64,000 bases of DNA from Actinomycetes bacterium (GTDB lineage: Bacteria; Actinomycetota; Acidimicrobiia; Acidimicrobiales; Microtrichaceae): the NCBI GenBank assembly GCA_029782335.1, contig JAKOVA010000261.1, positions 1-64,000 of the forward strand, given 5' to 3'. The notes under the pieces are model-generated. The model ran no database searches. It was not told the DNA's origin and was given only the letters and a program-made list of their open reading frames with translations. Below, in pieces: positions 17,271-27,150 of this stretch (within the stretch, counting starts at the first letter, position 1; each line of letters starts with the position of its first letter). The position numbers and the translations under genes were made by a program.

Positions 17271-20200
17271 ATGTTGCACGTCGCCGTCGCCGAGAGCGCT
17301 CCGCTCGTCGTAGACGAACTCGCCGAGGTCTTCCGTTCGGTGACGGCCGACCCCTTCGACCCCGAGTGGGTCGCCGTGCCGACGGCCGCGATGCGGCGAT
17401 GGATCGCGTTGGAACTCGCCGCTCGCCTCGGTGCGTCACCCGGCGGGAGCGACGGCATCGCCGCAAACATCCGTTTCGAGTTCCCTGGCGTGTTGCCCCG
17501 GTTGATCTACGAGGCGGGCGAGGCGGACCACGCGCTCGCGGTGCAACGTTGGCGGTCAGATCGTCTGCCCTGGAGCGTGCTCCGCGTGCTCGAAGGCCAC
17601 CGAGACGATCCCCACCTCGGCCCGCTCGCGGCGATGGAGTCCGCGACCACGCCGTTGAGCGCGGCACAGCGGGTTGCGACCCTCTTCGATCGTTACCACC
17701 AGCATCGTCCGGAGATGGTCCGGCACTGGGCGGCGGGGCGCGATCTCGACGCGCTCGGCGCTCCCCTCGGTGTCGACCATCGTTGGCAGCCGTACCTCTG
17801 GCGGCTCGTTCGCCACGAGATCGGCGTCGCGAGCCTCCCCGAGGCGCTTCCCGCGCATCTGGCGCGTCTCCGCAGCGCCGAGCTCGAGGTCGACCTGCCC
17901 AGCCGGATTGCTGTCGTGGGGCTCGCGAACCTGCCCGGTGGTGCGTCATATCTCGAGGTCCTCGAAGCCCTCTCGGCGCACCGCAACGTGCACGTCGTGC
18001 TGATCGCGCCGTCGGTCGCGGCGTTCGCGTCCGCCGCACAGCTCCGCGCTCCGTCCGCCACGGCACGCCTCCGTTCCGAGGTCGACTTCGACCGTGACGG
18101 TTCCCATCCGTTGGGCAGGTCGTGGGGGCGGCTGCACTTCGAGACGGCACTCCTGCTCGCCGACGCCGGAATCCCCGTCTCTCACCGCGCCGCGCCTCGC
18201 TCACCCGCAGCGGGCACGCGGCTGGCCACGTTCCGCGCCGCGGTCCGGGCCGATCTCGACCCGCGCAGCGACAGCGGAGGCGACGATCCGCGTCCGGGCC
18301 CGCCGGCGTCCGATTCGAGCGTGCAGTTTCATGCGTGTCACGGGATGACCCGCCAGGTCGAGGTGCTTCGCGATGCCCTGCTCCACCTGTTTGTCGCCGA
18401 CCCGACGCTCACCGAAGACGACGTCGTGGTGGTGTGCCCGAGCATTGACCGCTTCGAGCCGGTCATCCGGGCGGTGCTGGGTCCTTCGGTGGACGCCGGG
18501 TCGTCAGTTCACAACGAAGCGGTTGCTGCGCCGGCGTTGCGATACCGGATCACCGATCGTTCCATCCGGGCGCTCAACCCGATCCTGAGCGCCCTCGAGG
18601 TGCTGCTGGAAGCGGCTGCCGGTCGTTTCGAGGCGTCCACGGTGCTCGACCTGTTGGCGATGGGTCCGCTGCGGAGGCGATTCGGCCTCGGGGAAGACGA
18701 CCTGGGTCGAATCGCGGACTGGGTGCAGGCGACGACCGTCCGCTGGGGCCTCGATGCCGAGGACCGAGTTCGATTCGGTCTCCCCCGTGAGCTGAACGCC
18801 TACACCTGGCGGCACGGTCTCGATCAGGTGCTGGTCGGCGCTGCGGTCAGGGCAGACGGGGAAGACGGTGAGTTTGCGATCGGCGAGACGGCGCCGGTCG
18901 ATGTCGACGGTGACGATGTCTCGGTTCTCGCTGCGTTCAGCTCCGTGCTCGCCCACTTCGACATCCTTGCGACCGAGGCCCGGCAGCCCCGGCCGATCGA
19001 CGAGTGGGTGCAGCTCCTCGAGGGTCTCATCGACGACCTCCTCGCGGCGGAGCCCGACAACGACTGGCAGACGCGCGCTGCGATCGACGCACTCCACCTC
19101 GTCGTCGCGCGTTCCGAGGGCGTCGAGGGGCCGTCCCCGGTGGCGGTGTCCTTCGACGATCTCCGCCTGGCCCTCAGCGATGCGTTCGCAGGCGCACCGG
19201 GCCGTCCCGATCACTTCCGGGGCGGGGTCACGATCACCTCGATCCGTCCGATGGGATGGCTGCCGTTCCGCGTCGTGTGCCTGCTCGGAATGGATCAGGC
19301 GTCGCTGGGCGCGGAGGGCGTCGACGCCGACGACGTGTTGGCGCAGACCGCGCTCATCGGAGACCGGGATCCGCGTGCCGAGTTCCGTCAGTCCCTGCTG
19401 TCGGTCGTGGTCTCGGCGGTCGATCACCTCATCGTCGTCCGGGACGGCCACGACGTGCTGACCAATCAGACGGTGCCCCAGGCGGTTCCGGTCGCAGAGC
19501 TTCACGATGCGCTTCTGGGCTCGACACGCTCCAGCATCCCCGGGACGGCTGCTCGCATCGAGGTGGATCATCCTCGGCAGGCCTACGACGTCCGATGTTT
19601 CGAACCCGGGGCGCTGGGTGTGGCGGGTGCCTGGAGTTTCGATCCGCTGGCCGCGGCGGGCGCCCAAGCGCGGCAACAGCGTGACGGCATCGCGTCGCCC
19701 TTCCTCACCGCGCCCCTGGAGCCGACACCGACCGATTCGATCTCCCTCGATGATCTGCGCGCCGTGCTGATCCACCCGATACGTGGGTTTCTCACCCGCC
19801 GGCTGGAGGTGGGCATCGGGGGATCCGAAGATCCAGCGAGCTCGCTGCTCCCGGTGGTGTTGGACCCCCTCGAAGAATGGGCCGCGGGCGACCGCTTGCT
19901 GCGCATGAGACGCGACGGACACACCGTTGCCGAGTGGACCCGCTACGAAAGTTTCCGCGGGTCACTGCCTCCGGGTCGTCTCGGCGACACCACGGAGCAG
20001 GCCCTGGCGGAGGAGGTCGAGTCGATGCTCGACTCCTACGAGCTTCTCGGCGGCGGTCGGGACGAACCCACCCCGGTCAATGTGACGCTGCCCTCGGGGG
20101 TGCAACTCCACGGTGAGGCGAACCGTGCGGTGGGGCCGACACCAGACGGGCAGTTCTCCGGGGACGGGCCGGGCAGCATTCGCTTCACCCGGCCGAGACC

Positions 20201-20708
20201 AGACCGCTTCATCACACCTTGGATCGACCTGATGATGCTGACGGCGTGTTGGCCCGAGACCACTTGGCGGGCCCTCATTGTCCGGCGCGCACCGAAGCGC
20301 GACGGACAGCCGACCGTCGACCACCTCGGTGTCGCCGGCCGCGATCCGAGCGAACGTCATTCGACCGCGATCGCGGCGCTGACCCTCGCGGTCGATGCGT
20401 ACCGACGGGCCCTGAGCGAACCGATCCCACTGTTTCCGAAACTGTCGCGGCGACTCGTCGTCGACGACGGCACCCCTATCAGATCCGCATGGAGCAGCCA
20501 GCATGGTTTCGGCGATCAGCGTGACGCCGCGGTGGCTCTGGCCTACGGCTCGTACGGCTTCAACGAGCTGATGCAACTCCCGGCTCGAACCGACGATCCG
20601 CCGGGAGCTGTGCCGGGGCGGGTCCAACGGTTCGCGGCGTGGTTCTGGGGCGGCCTGGGCGACTCGGTCGTCGCTCTCGGCGAGGGGGGAGGTCGCCATG
20701 GTGGGTGA
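17271..20708 (+). CDS. recC: Exodeoxyribonuclease V gamma subunit
   Basis: The 1145-residue RecC scaffold and recombination-hotspot-reading subunit of the RecBCD helicase-nuclease. The start LHVAVAESAPLVVDELAEVF and the FDPEWVAVPTAAMRRWIALELA segment match RecC N-termini. The protein lacks working helicase motifs, as expected: it has the superfamily-1 fold without Walker residues. PMGWLPFRVVCLLGMDQASLG near residue 670 is a well-conserved RecC block. The recC-recB-recD order, with recB overlapping by 11 bp and recD by 4 bp, matches other actinobacteria. RecC is the most variable subunit, and this one is typical in length. Confidence 0.95.
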   Translation: MLHVAVAESAPLVVDELAEVFRSVTADPFDPEWVAVPTAAMRRWIALELAARLGASPGGSDGIAANIRFEFPGVLPRLIYEAGEADHALAVQRWRSDRLPWSVLRVLEGHRDDPHLGPLAAMESATTPLSAAQRVATLFDRYHQHRPEMVRHWAAGRDLDALGAPLGVDHRWQPYLWRLVRHEIGVASLPEALPAHLARLRSAELEVDLPSRIAVVGLANLPGGASYLEVLEALSAHRNVHVVLIAPSVAAFASAAQLRAPSATARLRSEVDFDRDGSHPLGRSWGRLHFETALLLADAGIPVSHRAAPRSPAAGTRLATFRAAVRADLDPRSDSGGDDPRPGPPASDSSVQFHACHGMTRQVEVLRDALLHLFVADPTLTEDDVVVVCPSIDRFEPVIRAVLGPSVDAGSSVHNEAVAAPALRYRITDRSIRALNPILSALEVLLEAAAGRFEASTVLDLLAMGPLRRRFGLGEDDLGRIADWVQATTVRWGLDAEDRVRFGLPRELNAYTWRHGLDQVLVGAAVRADGEDGEFAIGETAPVDVDGDDVSVLAAFSSVLAHFDILATEARQPRPIDEWVQLLEGLIDDLLAAEPDNDWQTRAAIDALHLVVARSEGVEGPSPVAVSFDDLRLALSDAFAGAPGRPDHFRGGVTITSIRPMGWLPFRVVCLLGMDQASLGAEGVDADDVLAQTALIGDRDPRAEFRQSLLSVVVSAVDHLIVVRDGHDVLTNQTVPQAVPVAELHDALLGSTRSSIPGTAARIEVDHPRQAYDVRCFEPGALGVAGAWSFDPLAAAGAQARQQRDGIASPFLTAPLEPTPTDSISLDDLRAVLIHPIRGFLTRRLEVGIGGSEDPASSLLPVVLDPLEEWAAGDRLLRMRRDGHTVAEWTRYESFRGSLPPGRLGDTTEQALAEEVESMLDSYELLGGGRDEPTPVNVTLPSGVQLHGEANRAVGPTPDGQFSGDGPGSIRFTRPRPDRFITPWIDLMMLTACWPETTWRALIVRRAPKRDGQPTVDHLGVAGRDPSERHSTAIAALTLAVDAYRRALSEPIPLFPKLSRRLVVDDGTPIRSAWSSQHGFGDQRDAAVALAYGSYGFNELMQLPARTDDPPGAVPGRVQRFAAWFWGGLGDSVVALGEGGGRHGG

Positions 20709-23700
20709 GGCGGTCCTCGATCTGTGCGCCCCACTGCCCGGTGCGCGACTCGTTGTCGAAGCCAGCGCCGGTACCGGCAAGACGTTCGCGCTCACCTCGA
20801 TGGCGACTCGGCTCATCGTGGAGGATGGGCTCGCTCCGGCAGAGCTCCTCGTCGTGACCTTCACCCGAGCTGCGACCGCCGAGCTCCGCTCCCGGCTCCG
20901 AGACCGCCTGAGCGCCGCGTTGTCCCACCTCAGCGCGAGCGCGCAACCCTCGACCGACGATCTCCTGTTGCAGCATCTCTGGCTCGACGATGACGCCCAA
21001 CGCGGGCTGCGGGTGCGGCGCCTTCGTCGTGCGCTCGCGGAGTTCGATGCGGCGACGATCACCACGATCCACGGTTTCGCCGCTCAGGTGTTGGCGGCAA
21101 CGGGAATCTCCCAACGCGGTCTGGGGGCGATCGTCGACGACCTGGCGACCAAGAGCAAGGAAGTCTGCGCCGACGTTCTGGCGGCTGCATCGCTCGAGGT
21201 GCCCTCTGCCGATGCCCTCCCGTCCTACACGACGCTGCTCGGGGCGACCCGCACGGTCATGAACTCGCCGGATCTCCTCGTGGTGCCCGCGGCGGGCGAA
21301 CCGGGAGCAACCGACGATGAACTGCGCAAGGCCGAACTCGTCCGCCGTTCCGTGGCCGAACTGCGACGCCGTCGGCTCATCGAGCGCAGCGTTGGATTCG
21401 ATGACCTCATCGGTTTGTTGCGCGATGCGCTCGAGGGGCCCCGGCGCGGGAGCTTCGTCGAACTGCTCCGCCGCCGCTTCCGCGTTGCGCTCATCGACGA
21501 GTTTCAAGACACCGATCCAGCGCAGTGGGCGGTTTTCGAGGCGGTCTTCGGTGCGGATCCAGCCGTGCCGATGGTGCTGGTGGGCGACCCGAAGCAGGCG
21601 ATCTACTCGTTCCGCGGCGCAAACGTCCACACCTATCTGGCCGCGATCGCGCCGATGCCGGGAACCTCCCAGGCGTCGCTGGTGGTGAATTGGCGTTCCG
21701 ACGGGGCCATGCTGCGCGCCCTCGATCTGCTCTTTCGAGGTGCCACCTTCGGTGATGAGCGGATCCGCTTCACGTCCGTCGAGCCGGCTCCAGCGAATCG
21801 CGACGCCACGATTCGAGACACGAGTGGCACTCCACTGCCAGCGCTCGTGATTCGGTGCGCGCTCGACCAGAGCATCCAGCGAACCTCCAGAAACAAAGTC
21901 GCCGTCGACGACGCCGGTCGGGCGATCGCGGTCGACCTCGCCCAACAGGTGCACCGCCTCCTCGACGGAGCGACGATTCCGCTTCGTGAGCGGGACGGGG
22001 AGACCCGCCGCCGCGTTCGCCCGAGCGACGTAGCGGTCCTCGTGCGGACCCGTGCCGAGGCAGAGGACTTCCAGCAGGCCCTCCTCCGCCAGGGGATTCC
22101 CGCGGTGCTCGCACGAGGGACGTCCGTCCTCGAGTCTCCGGCTGCCGAACAATGGCGAACGTTGCTCGTGGCGCTCACGCGTCCCTCCAATCCGCGCACG
22201 GCACGCGCCTTCGCGTTGTCGTGGTTCGTCGGCTGGAACGGCGACGATCTCGCCCGTTGCGGGGACGCCGAGCTCGCGGAGCTCCAGCAGCGACTCGCCG
22301 GGTGGGCCGAGACGCTCGCGGCGGACGGCGTCGCATCGTTCGTGCGTCAGGTGTGGGCAGATGGTCGGGTCGCCGCACGAGTCCTAGCGCAACCCGATGG
22401 TGATCGGAGCCTCACCGATCTCGAGCACGTGGGCGAACTGCTCCAGATGAGCGGCGGCCTCCGTCACCCAGGCCCTGCGGCACTACTGAAGGCGTTGGAG
22501 GTCGACCCGCTCGCCCGCGAGGAGGGCGAGGAGCATGTTGATCTGTCGGCTCGGCGAATTGAGTCCGACGCGGACGCCGTGCAGGTGATGACGATCTGGG
22601 TGTCGAAGGGGTTGCAGTTTCCGATCGTGTGTGTGCCGTCGCTGTGGCGCAAACCGAAGTCCACCTCGGGAATCTCCACCGATCCCGACACGGGCGAGCG
22701 GATCCTCGACGTCACCAGCACCAAGGCCTCCTGGCCCGACCGTGCGACGGCGAAGGAGCGACGTGCCCGTGCGGCGGCCGAGGCGCTGGGGGAGCAGCTT
22801 CGACTCGCATACGTCGCGCTCACCCGCGCGCAGCACCAGACGCTCCTGTGGTGGTCGAACGGCAGTCAGAGCGAACAGACGTCGCTCGCGCACCTGCTTT
22901 TCGCCCGCGGCGACTCCGGGGACATCGACCCGGAGCTCTGGGCGGCCCAGAAGGTGCACCTCCCGAGCGACGATTCGACCCCGTCATGGTTGCGGCACGC
23001 GCTTGGCGATCGCTCCGACGGAACAATCGCCATCGAGTTCCAACCCGAATGCGTCCCCACTGCCGGGTGGGTCGATCCTGCTGCGCCGCCCGCCGCGGAA
23101 ACGCTCGATCCTGCCGTCGGGCCGGCGGCTCTCGACCGGACGGCTCGGCGGTGGTCCTTCACGATGGTCGCCCGGTACCTCGACGTCGATCTGGCAATGC
23201 CGCACGTCGGACCAGACCACCATCGCGACGCCGGAGCGGCGGACGAGGTCGAGGCCGAGGTTGCGGCGATCGACCAATCGAGGTCCACCATTCCGGGTCC
23301 CTATGCGGATCTCCCCGCCGGAACCGCGTTCGGGACCCTCCTCCACACGGTGCTGGAGCACCTCGACTTCACCGGCCCGGACCTCGCAGCCCAGGCCGGC
23401 GCCTTGGGCCGGAGTTTCGATCGTGGTCAGATGGTGCTGCTGGCCGGTGACACGGAACGGTTCGGTGCGGCGGTCGAGGCGACGTTGCGAACACCGCTCG
23501 GGCCGAGCTTCGGAGACCTCACCCTCGCGGGGCTGTCCCGGCAGGACCGCCTCGACGAAATGACGTTCGACTTCCGCCTCGCTGGGGGAAGCGCAGCGGC
23601 GACGGTGGCGGAGATCGCGGAGCTCGTCGCCCTCTTCCTCCCCGAGGATGACCCATTGCTGCCGTGGGCAACGGCGGTGGCGGCAGGCACGTGGGTGCCC

Positions 23701-24126
23701 GACCTCTCGGGCCATCTCACCGGTGCGATCGACCTGGTGTTGCGCCGTCGTGATCCGGATGGCACGACCCGCTTCGTCGTCTGCGACTACAAGACCAACC
23801 AACTGCCCGGCTACGGCCGTGAGCAGCTTGCGGCTGCCATGGCCGCTCACCACTACCCCCTCCAGGCGCTCCTCTATGAGGTTGCGTTGCATCGGTATCT
23901 GCGGTGGCGGCTCGTCGATTACGAACCGGCTCTCCATCTGGGCGGCGTCGCCTATCTCTTCGTCCGGGGAATGGCCGGCGAGGCGACGCCGGCCGACGGT
24001 CAAGACGTCGAGGGGGTCTTTCGTTGGATCGTCCCGAGCGAACTCGTCGTCGCGCTCAGCGACCTGCTCGACGGGCGTCATCACCGTTCCCAGGCCCCTT
24101 CGCCGCGGCGAGGTTCGCGGCCATGA
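20698..24126 (+). CDS. recB: Exodeoxyribonuclease V beta subunit (helicase-nuclease)
   Basis: The 1142-residue 3'-5' helicase and nuclease of RecBCD. Motif I is ASAGTGKTFAL near residue 22; VVTFTRAATAELRSRL follows; motif II is LIDEFQDTDPAQW; motif III VGDPKQAIYSFRGA; motif VI LRLAYVALTRAQH. The C-terminal nuclease domain is intact: AIDLVLRRRDPDGTTRFVV leads into CDYKTN around residue 1030, giving the D-x-K metal-binding core. Overlaps on both sides imply coordinated translation with recC and recD. Confidence 0.96.
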   Translation: MVGEAVLDLCAPLPGARLVVEASAGTGKTFALTSMATRLIVEDGLAPAELLVVTFTRAATAELRSRLRDRLSAALSHLSASAQPSTDDLLLQHLWLDDDAQRGLRVRRLRRALAEFDAATITTIHGFAAQVLAATGISQRGLGAIVDDLATKSKEVCADVLAAASLEVPSADALPSYTTLLGATRTVMNSPDLLVVPAAGEPGATDDELRKAELVRRSVAELRRRRLIERSVGFDDLIGLLRDALEGPRRGSFVELLRRRFRVALIDEFQDTDPAQWAVFEAVFGADPAVPMVLVGDPKQAIYSFRGANVHTYLAAIAPMPGTSQASLVVNWRSDGAMLRALDLLFRGATFGDERIRFTSVEPAPANRDATIRDTSGTPLPALVIRCALDQSIQRTSRNKVAVDDAGRAIAVDLAQQVHRLLDGATIPLRERDGETRRRVRPSDVAVLVRTRAEAEDFQQALLRQGIPAVLARGTSVLESPAAEQWRTLLVALTRPSNPRTARAFALSWFVGWNGDDLARCGDAELAELQQRLAGWAETLAADGVASFVRQVWADGRVAARVLAQPDGDRSLTDLEHVGELLQMSGGLRHPGPAALLKALEVDPLAREEGEEHVDLSARRIESDADAVQVMTIWVSKGLQFPIVCVPSLWRKPKSTSGISTDPDTGERILDVTSTKASWPDRATAKERRARAAAEALGEQLRLAYVALTRAQHQTLLWWSNGSQSEQTSLAHLLFARGDSGDIDPELWAAQKVHLPSDDSTPSWLRHALGDRSDGTIAIEFQPECVPTAGWVDPAAPPAAETLDPAVGPAALDRTARRWSFTMVARYLDVDLAMPHVGPDHHRDAGAADEVEAEVAAIDQSRSTIPGPYADLPAGTAFGTLLHTVLEHLDFTGPDLAAQAGALGRSFDRGQMVLLAGDTERFGAAVEATLRTPLGPSFGDLTLAGLSRQDRLDEMTFDFRLAGGSAAATVAEIAELVALFLPEDDPLLPWATAVAAGTWVPDLSGHLTGAIDLVLRRRDPDGTTRFVVCDYKTNQLPGYGREQLAAAMAAHHYPLQALLYEVALHRYLRWRLVDYEPALHLGGVAYLFVRGMAGEATPADGQDVEGVFRWIVPSELVVALSDLLDGRHHRSQAPSPRRGSRP

Positions 24127-25952
24127 GCTTCCCGGTCCCGCAACGTGTGGCAACCCTGACGCCCTTCGTCGAGGCGGGGGTCTTCGGGGCTGCCGACGTC
24201 AACCTCGCCGAGGTGGTCGATCGACGGGTCGGCGGCGTCGATCCGATGCTGCATCTGGCGCTGGCGCTCGCCCTCCGAGCGACACGGCTCGGCCACGCGT
24301 GTTGCGCGTTGGGTGTCCCCGTGGATCTCAGCGGCGAGGGCGAGGCGGCCCTGCCCTGGCCCGACACTGCGGCATGGCGCGCTGCGTTGCTCGCTGCACC
24401 CGAGGTCGTCGCGGATGTGTCGACCGACGCGACTGCCGCTGATCGTTCGCCGCTTCGCCCCTTGGTCTGGGACGGACACGCGCTCTACCTCCATCGCTAT
24501 TGGTGGATCGAGCGGGCCGTCGCCGATCGCCTCCTCCAGCGGGCGTCAGGGTCCACGCCCGAGGCATCGCACGAGTTCCTCGAGGATCTCGACGCGCTGT
24601 TCGGGCCCACCGATCCGGCGGAGGATGATCTCCAGCGCCGCGCCGCGGCCACCGCCCTCCAAGGCCGATTCGCTGTGGTCGCAGGTGGGCCTGGAACCGG
24701 CAAGACCCGCACGATCGCGAGGCTTTCCGCCGCGATCCTGGCGAGTGCCACTCGTCGAGGTGCGCCCCTTCCGCGACTGGCGCTCGCAGCCCCGACGGGT
24801 AAGGCCGCGGCGCGGATGGGCGACGCGGTCGGGGTCGAGGTCGCCTCCGCGCTCGCCGACGGCCTCATCACCGACGAGGTCGCGACCGCCCTGGGAGGTC
24901 TCCACCCCACAACCATCCACCGGCTCATCGGCGCCGCTCCCGGACGTCGGCCCCTCTTCGGCCCAGACCGCCCGCTCCCATTCGATTGGGTCATCGTCGA
25001 CGAGGTCTCGATGGTTTCGCTGCCGCTGATGCAGCACCTGCTCGACGCGGTCGACCCCGACGCGGGCCTGGTGCTCGTCGGCGATCCAGACCAGTTGGTG
25101 AGCGTGGACGTCGGCACCGTCATGGCCGACGTCGTGGGGCCCTTGCGTCACGGGGAGGTGGGGTCCGGGCCGCTCCACGAGTTCGTCACGGTGCTGCGCC
25201 GGCCGCGGCGCTTTGGCGTCGGTTCTCCGGTTGCACTGCTCGCCGATGCCGTCCGGCGCGGCGACGCCGAGGCGCTCCACGCGGCGTTCGAGGGCGGTGG
25301 CGTCCTCCGGTGGGTCACCCCCGAGGATCACGCGGCCCTCCGCGCTGTCGAGGAGGAGGTCGTCGCCGCAGCGCGGTCGGTGCTCGACGCGGCGGGCCAC
25401 GATGGGCCCGGAGACCCGAGCCGCGCCCTCCGGGCGTTGCGCTCCGTGGCCGTTCTTGCCGCGCATCGCGACGGACCACTTGGCGTCGCCGATTGGGTGC
25501 GGCGCACCGAGGTGGGCCTCGGGTTGGCGGGGACGTCGGGACGGAGGCCCGAGTGGTACGTCGGCCGTCCGGTCATGGCAACCGCCAACGACCCGCTCAA
25601 CGGGATCTCCAACGGCGATGTCGGTGTGGTCATGGGCGCCGTCGACGGGAACCGGCTGGTCGCGGTCGGAACTCCCGAGGCATCCCGACTCCTCCCGCCG
25701 AGCAGGCTTGATCGTGTCGAGACCTGCTGGGCGACCACGATCCACAAGAGCCAGGGTTCGGAGGTCGATCACGCCGTGATCTCCCTGCCGGCGCAGGCGT
25801 CGCCGCTGCTCACACGCGAGCTCCTCTACACGGCGGTCACCCGCGCCCGCTCAGCGGTGACGGTCATCGCGACGAACGAGGCGCTGGTCGCCGCCCTCGG
25901 TACCGCCGTGGAGCGGGCGTCGGGTCTCCCACGGCGGCTCTGGGGCAGGTGA
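24123..25952 (+). CDS. recD: Exodeoxyribonuclease V alpha subunit (5'-3' helicase)
   Basis: The 609-residue RecD motor. An N-terminal domain that contacts RecBC is followed by Walker A GGPGTGKTRT near residue 189, DEVSMVS as Walker B, VGDPDQLVSVDVG as motif III, and the C-terminal TIHKSQGSEVDHAVI plus YTAVTRARSAVTVIA motifs. ATG 24123 overlaps the recB stop (ATGA), fixing the start; open frame upstream of it is a shadow of recB. The length is that of RecBCD-associated RecD, not the longer stand-alone RecD2. Confidence 0.95.
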   Translation: MSFPVPQRVATLTPFVEAGVFGAADVNLAEVVDRRVGGVDPMLHLALALALRATRLGHACCALGVPVDLSGEGEAALPWPDTAAWRAALLAAPEVVADVSTDATAADRSPLRPLVWDGHALYLHRYWWIERAVADRLLQRASGSTPEASHEFLEDLDALFGPTDPAEDDLQRRAAATALQGRFAVVAGGPGTGKTRTIARLSAAILASATRRGAPLPRLALAAPTGKAAARMGDAVGVEVASALADGLITDEVATALGGLHPTTIHRLIGAAPGRRPLFGPDRPLPFDWVIVDEVSMVSLPLMQHLLDAVDPDAGLVLVGDPDQLVSVDVGTVMADVVGPLRHGEVGSGPLHEFVTVLRRPRRFGVGSPVALLADAVRRGDAEALHAAFEGGGVLRWVTPEDHAALRAVEEEVVAAARSVLDAAGHDGPGDPSRALRALRSVAVLAAHRDGPLGVADWVRRTEVGLGLAGTSGRRPEWYVGRPVMATANDPLNGISNGDVGVVMGAVDGNRLVAVGTPEASRLLPPSRLDRVETCWATTIHKSQGSEVDHAVISLPAQASPLLTRELLYTAVTRARSAVTVIATNEALVAALGTAVERASGLPRRLWGR

Positions 25953-26000
25953 GGGTCCCGGCGCGCCTCGGGTCCCGCCGAGAATGTCACACCCCTTGGT

Positions 26001-26006
26001 TACGTT
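26001..26006 (+). promoter_or_regulatory. -10 element of the SbcD-like gene
   Basis: TACGTT lies seven bases before GTG 26014. The hexamers GTCACA (25986-25991) and TGTGAC (26008-26013) form an inverted repeat around it, which could be an operator but is short. Confidence 0.5.
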
Positions 26007-26013
26007 CTGTGAC

Positions 26014-27150
26014 GTGATTCGCTTCCTGCACACCTCCGACTGGCAACTCGGCATGACCCGCCGGTTCCTCGGCCCCGAGGCACAGGCACGCTTCGGAGAC
26101 GCACGGATCGAGGCGCTGCGAACGCTGGGCCGTCTCGCACATCAGGAGGGCTGTGCGTTCGTGGTCGTCGCGGGCGACGTCTACGAGTCGAACCACGTCG
26201 AGCGGCAGGTGCTGGTCCGCTCGCTCGAGGCGATGGCGGCAACCCCTGAGGTCACCTTCTACCTGCTGCCCGGCAATCACGACCCGCTCGACGCGTCGTC
26301 GGTGTTCCGATCGCGCACCTTCGTCGAACACGTCCCGTCGAACGTCGTCGTACTCGATTCCACCACGCCCCGAAGCGTCGGTGAGGGGGTCGAGCTGATC
26401 GCCGCACCGTGGACGTCGAAGCGCCCCCTGGTCGACTTGATTGCCGCAGCGATACCGGCCGACCTTCCACCATCGGATTCGACGGTTCGGATCGTGGTCG
26501 GCCACGGAGCCGCCGACCTGCTTGCGCCGGAAACGTCTGATCCCGCAGTCATCGACATCCGCTCGCTCGAGGCCCGCATCGAAGCCGGCATGATCCACTA
26601 CGTCGCCCTCGGCGATCGCCACTCCACAACCGACGTCGGGTCGTCGGGTCGAATCTGGTACTCCGGCGCCCCCGAGCCCACAGACTTCGTCGAGACCGAC
26701 CCAGCGAACGCGCTCGTCGTCGAGATCGACGGCCCAGAGCTCAACGTGACGTCGCATCGTGTCGGCACGTGGCGCTTCCTTCGAAGCGACCACGACCTCA
26801 CGGGAGCGACCGATATCGAGTCGCTGTCGCGACGCCTCGACGCAATCGACGAGAAGCACCGGACGGTCCTCCGGCTGAGCCTGGTCGGCCAACTCGGCCT
26901 CGCCGAGTACGCGCGTCTCCAAGACGTGCTGTCCCACTACCAGGATCTCTTCGCCGCGGTTGAGGTGTGGGAGGCAACGAGCGACCTCGTCGTCCTCCCC
27001 GCCGACGCGGACTTCGCCCATCTGCCGTTGGCGGGCTTCGCTCGCGCCGCGCTCGATGACCTTCGCGGCGAGCTCGCGCAGCCAGCGTCGGCCGAGGTCG
27101 CACGAGACGCGTTGGGGCTCTTGTACCGGCTGACGGGGGCGGCGTCGTGA
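26014..27150 (+). CDS. SbcD/Mre11-like metallophosphoesterase (DNA repair exonuclease, YhaO-like)
   Basis: A 378-residue nuclease subunit. The phosphoesterase motifs are in order: I FLHTSDWQLG, II VVAGDVYES, III LLPGNHDPLD, then VVGHGAADL and LGDRHSTT. The helix after motif I (RRFLGPEAQARFGDARIEAL) resembles the YhaO branch. The C-terminal part (about 260-378) would be the ATPase-docking region. GTG 26014 was preferred to ATG 25984, because a -10 element lies seven bases upstream of the GTG and family members begin with IRFLHT(S/A)DWQLG. The next gene overlaps by GTGA. The pair follows recD directly, forming a 12.5-kb block for DNA-end processing. Confidence 0.88.
   Translation: MIRFLHTSDWQLGMTRRFLGPEAQARFGDARIEALRTLGRLAHQEGCAFVVVAGDVYESNHVERQVLVRSLEAMAATPEVTFYLLPGNHDPLDASSVFRSRTFVEHVPSNVVVLDSTTPRSVGEGVELIAAPWTSKRPLVDLIAAAIPADLPPSDSTVRIVVGHGAADLLAPETSDPAVIDIRSLEARIEAGMIHYVALGDRHSTTDVGSSGRIWYSGAPEPTDFVETDPANALVVEIDGPELNVTSHRVGTWRFLRSDHDLTGATDIESLSRRLDAIDEKHRTVLRLSLVGQLGLAEYARLQDVLSHYQDLFAAVEVWEATSDLVVLPADADFAHLPLAGFARAALDDLRGELAQPASAEVARDALGLLYRLTGAAS

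Noticed and set aside
18504-22152. Long minus-strand open frames opposite recC and recB
   Set aside because: Composition is typical of reverse-frame shadows in GC-rich DNA, and the plus strand carries complete RecC and RecB motifs.
25986-26013. GTCACA...TGTGAC inverted repeat before the SbcD-like gene as a CRP-type operator
   Set aside because: The arms are only six bases, the spacing is not that of a CRP site, and the right arm overlaps the leaderless -10 to start region. It may be chance.
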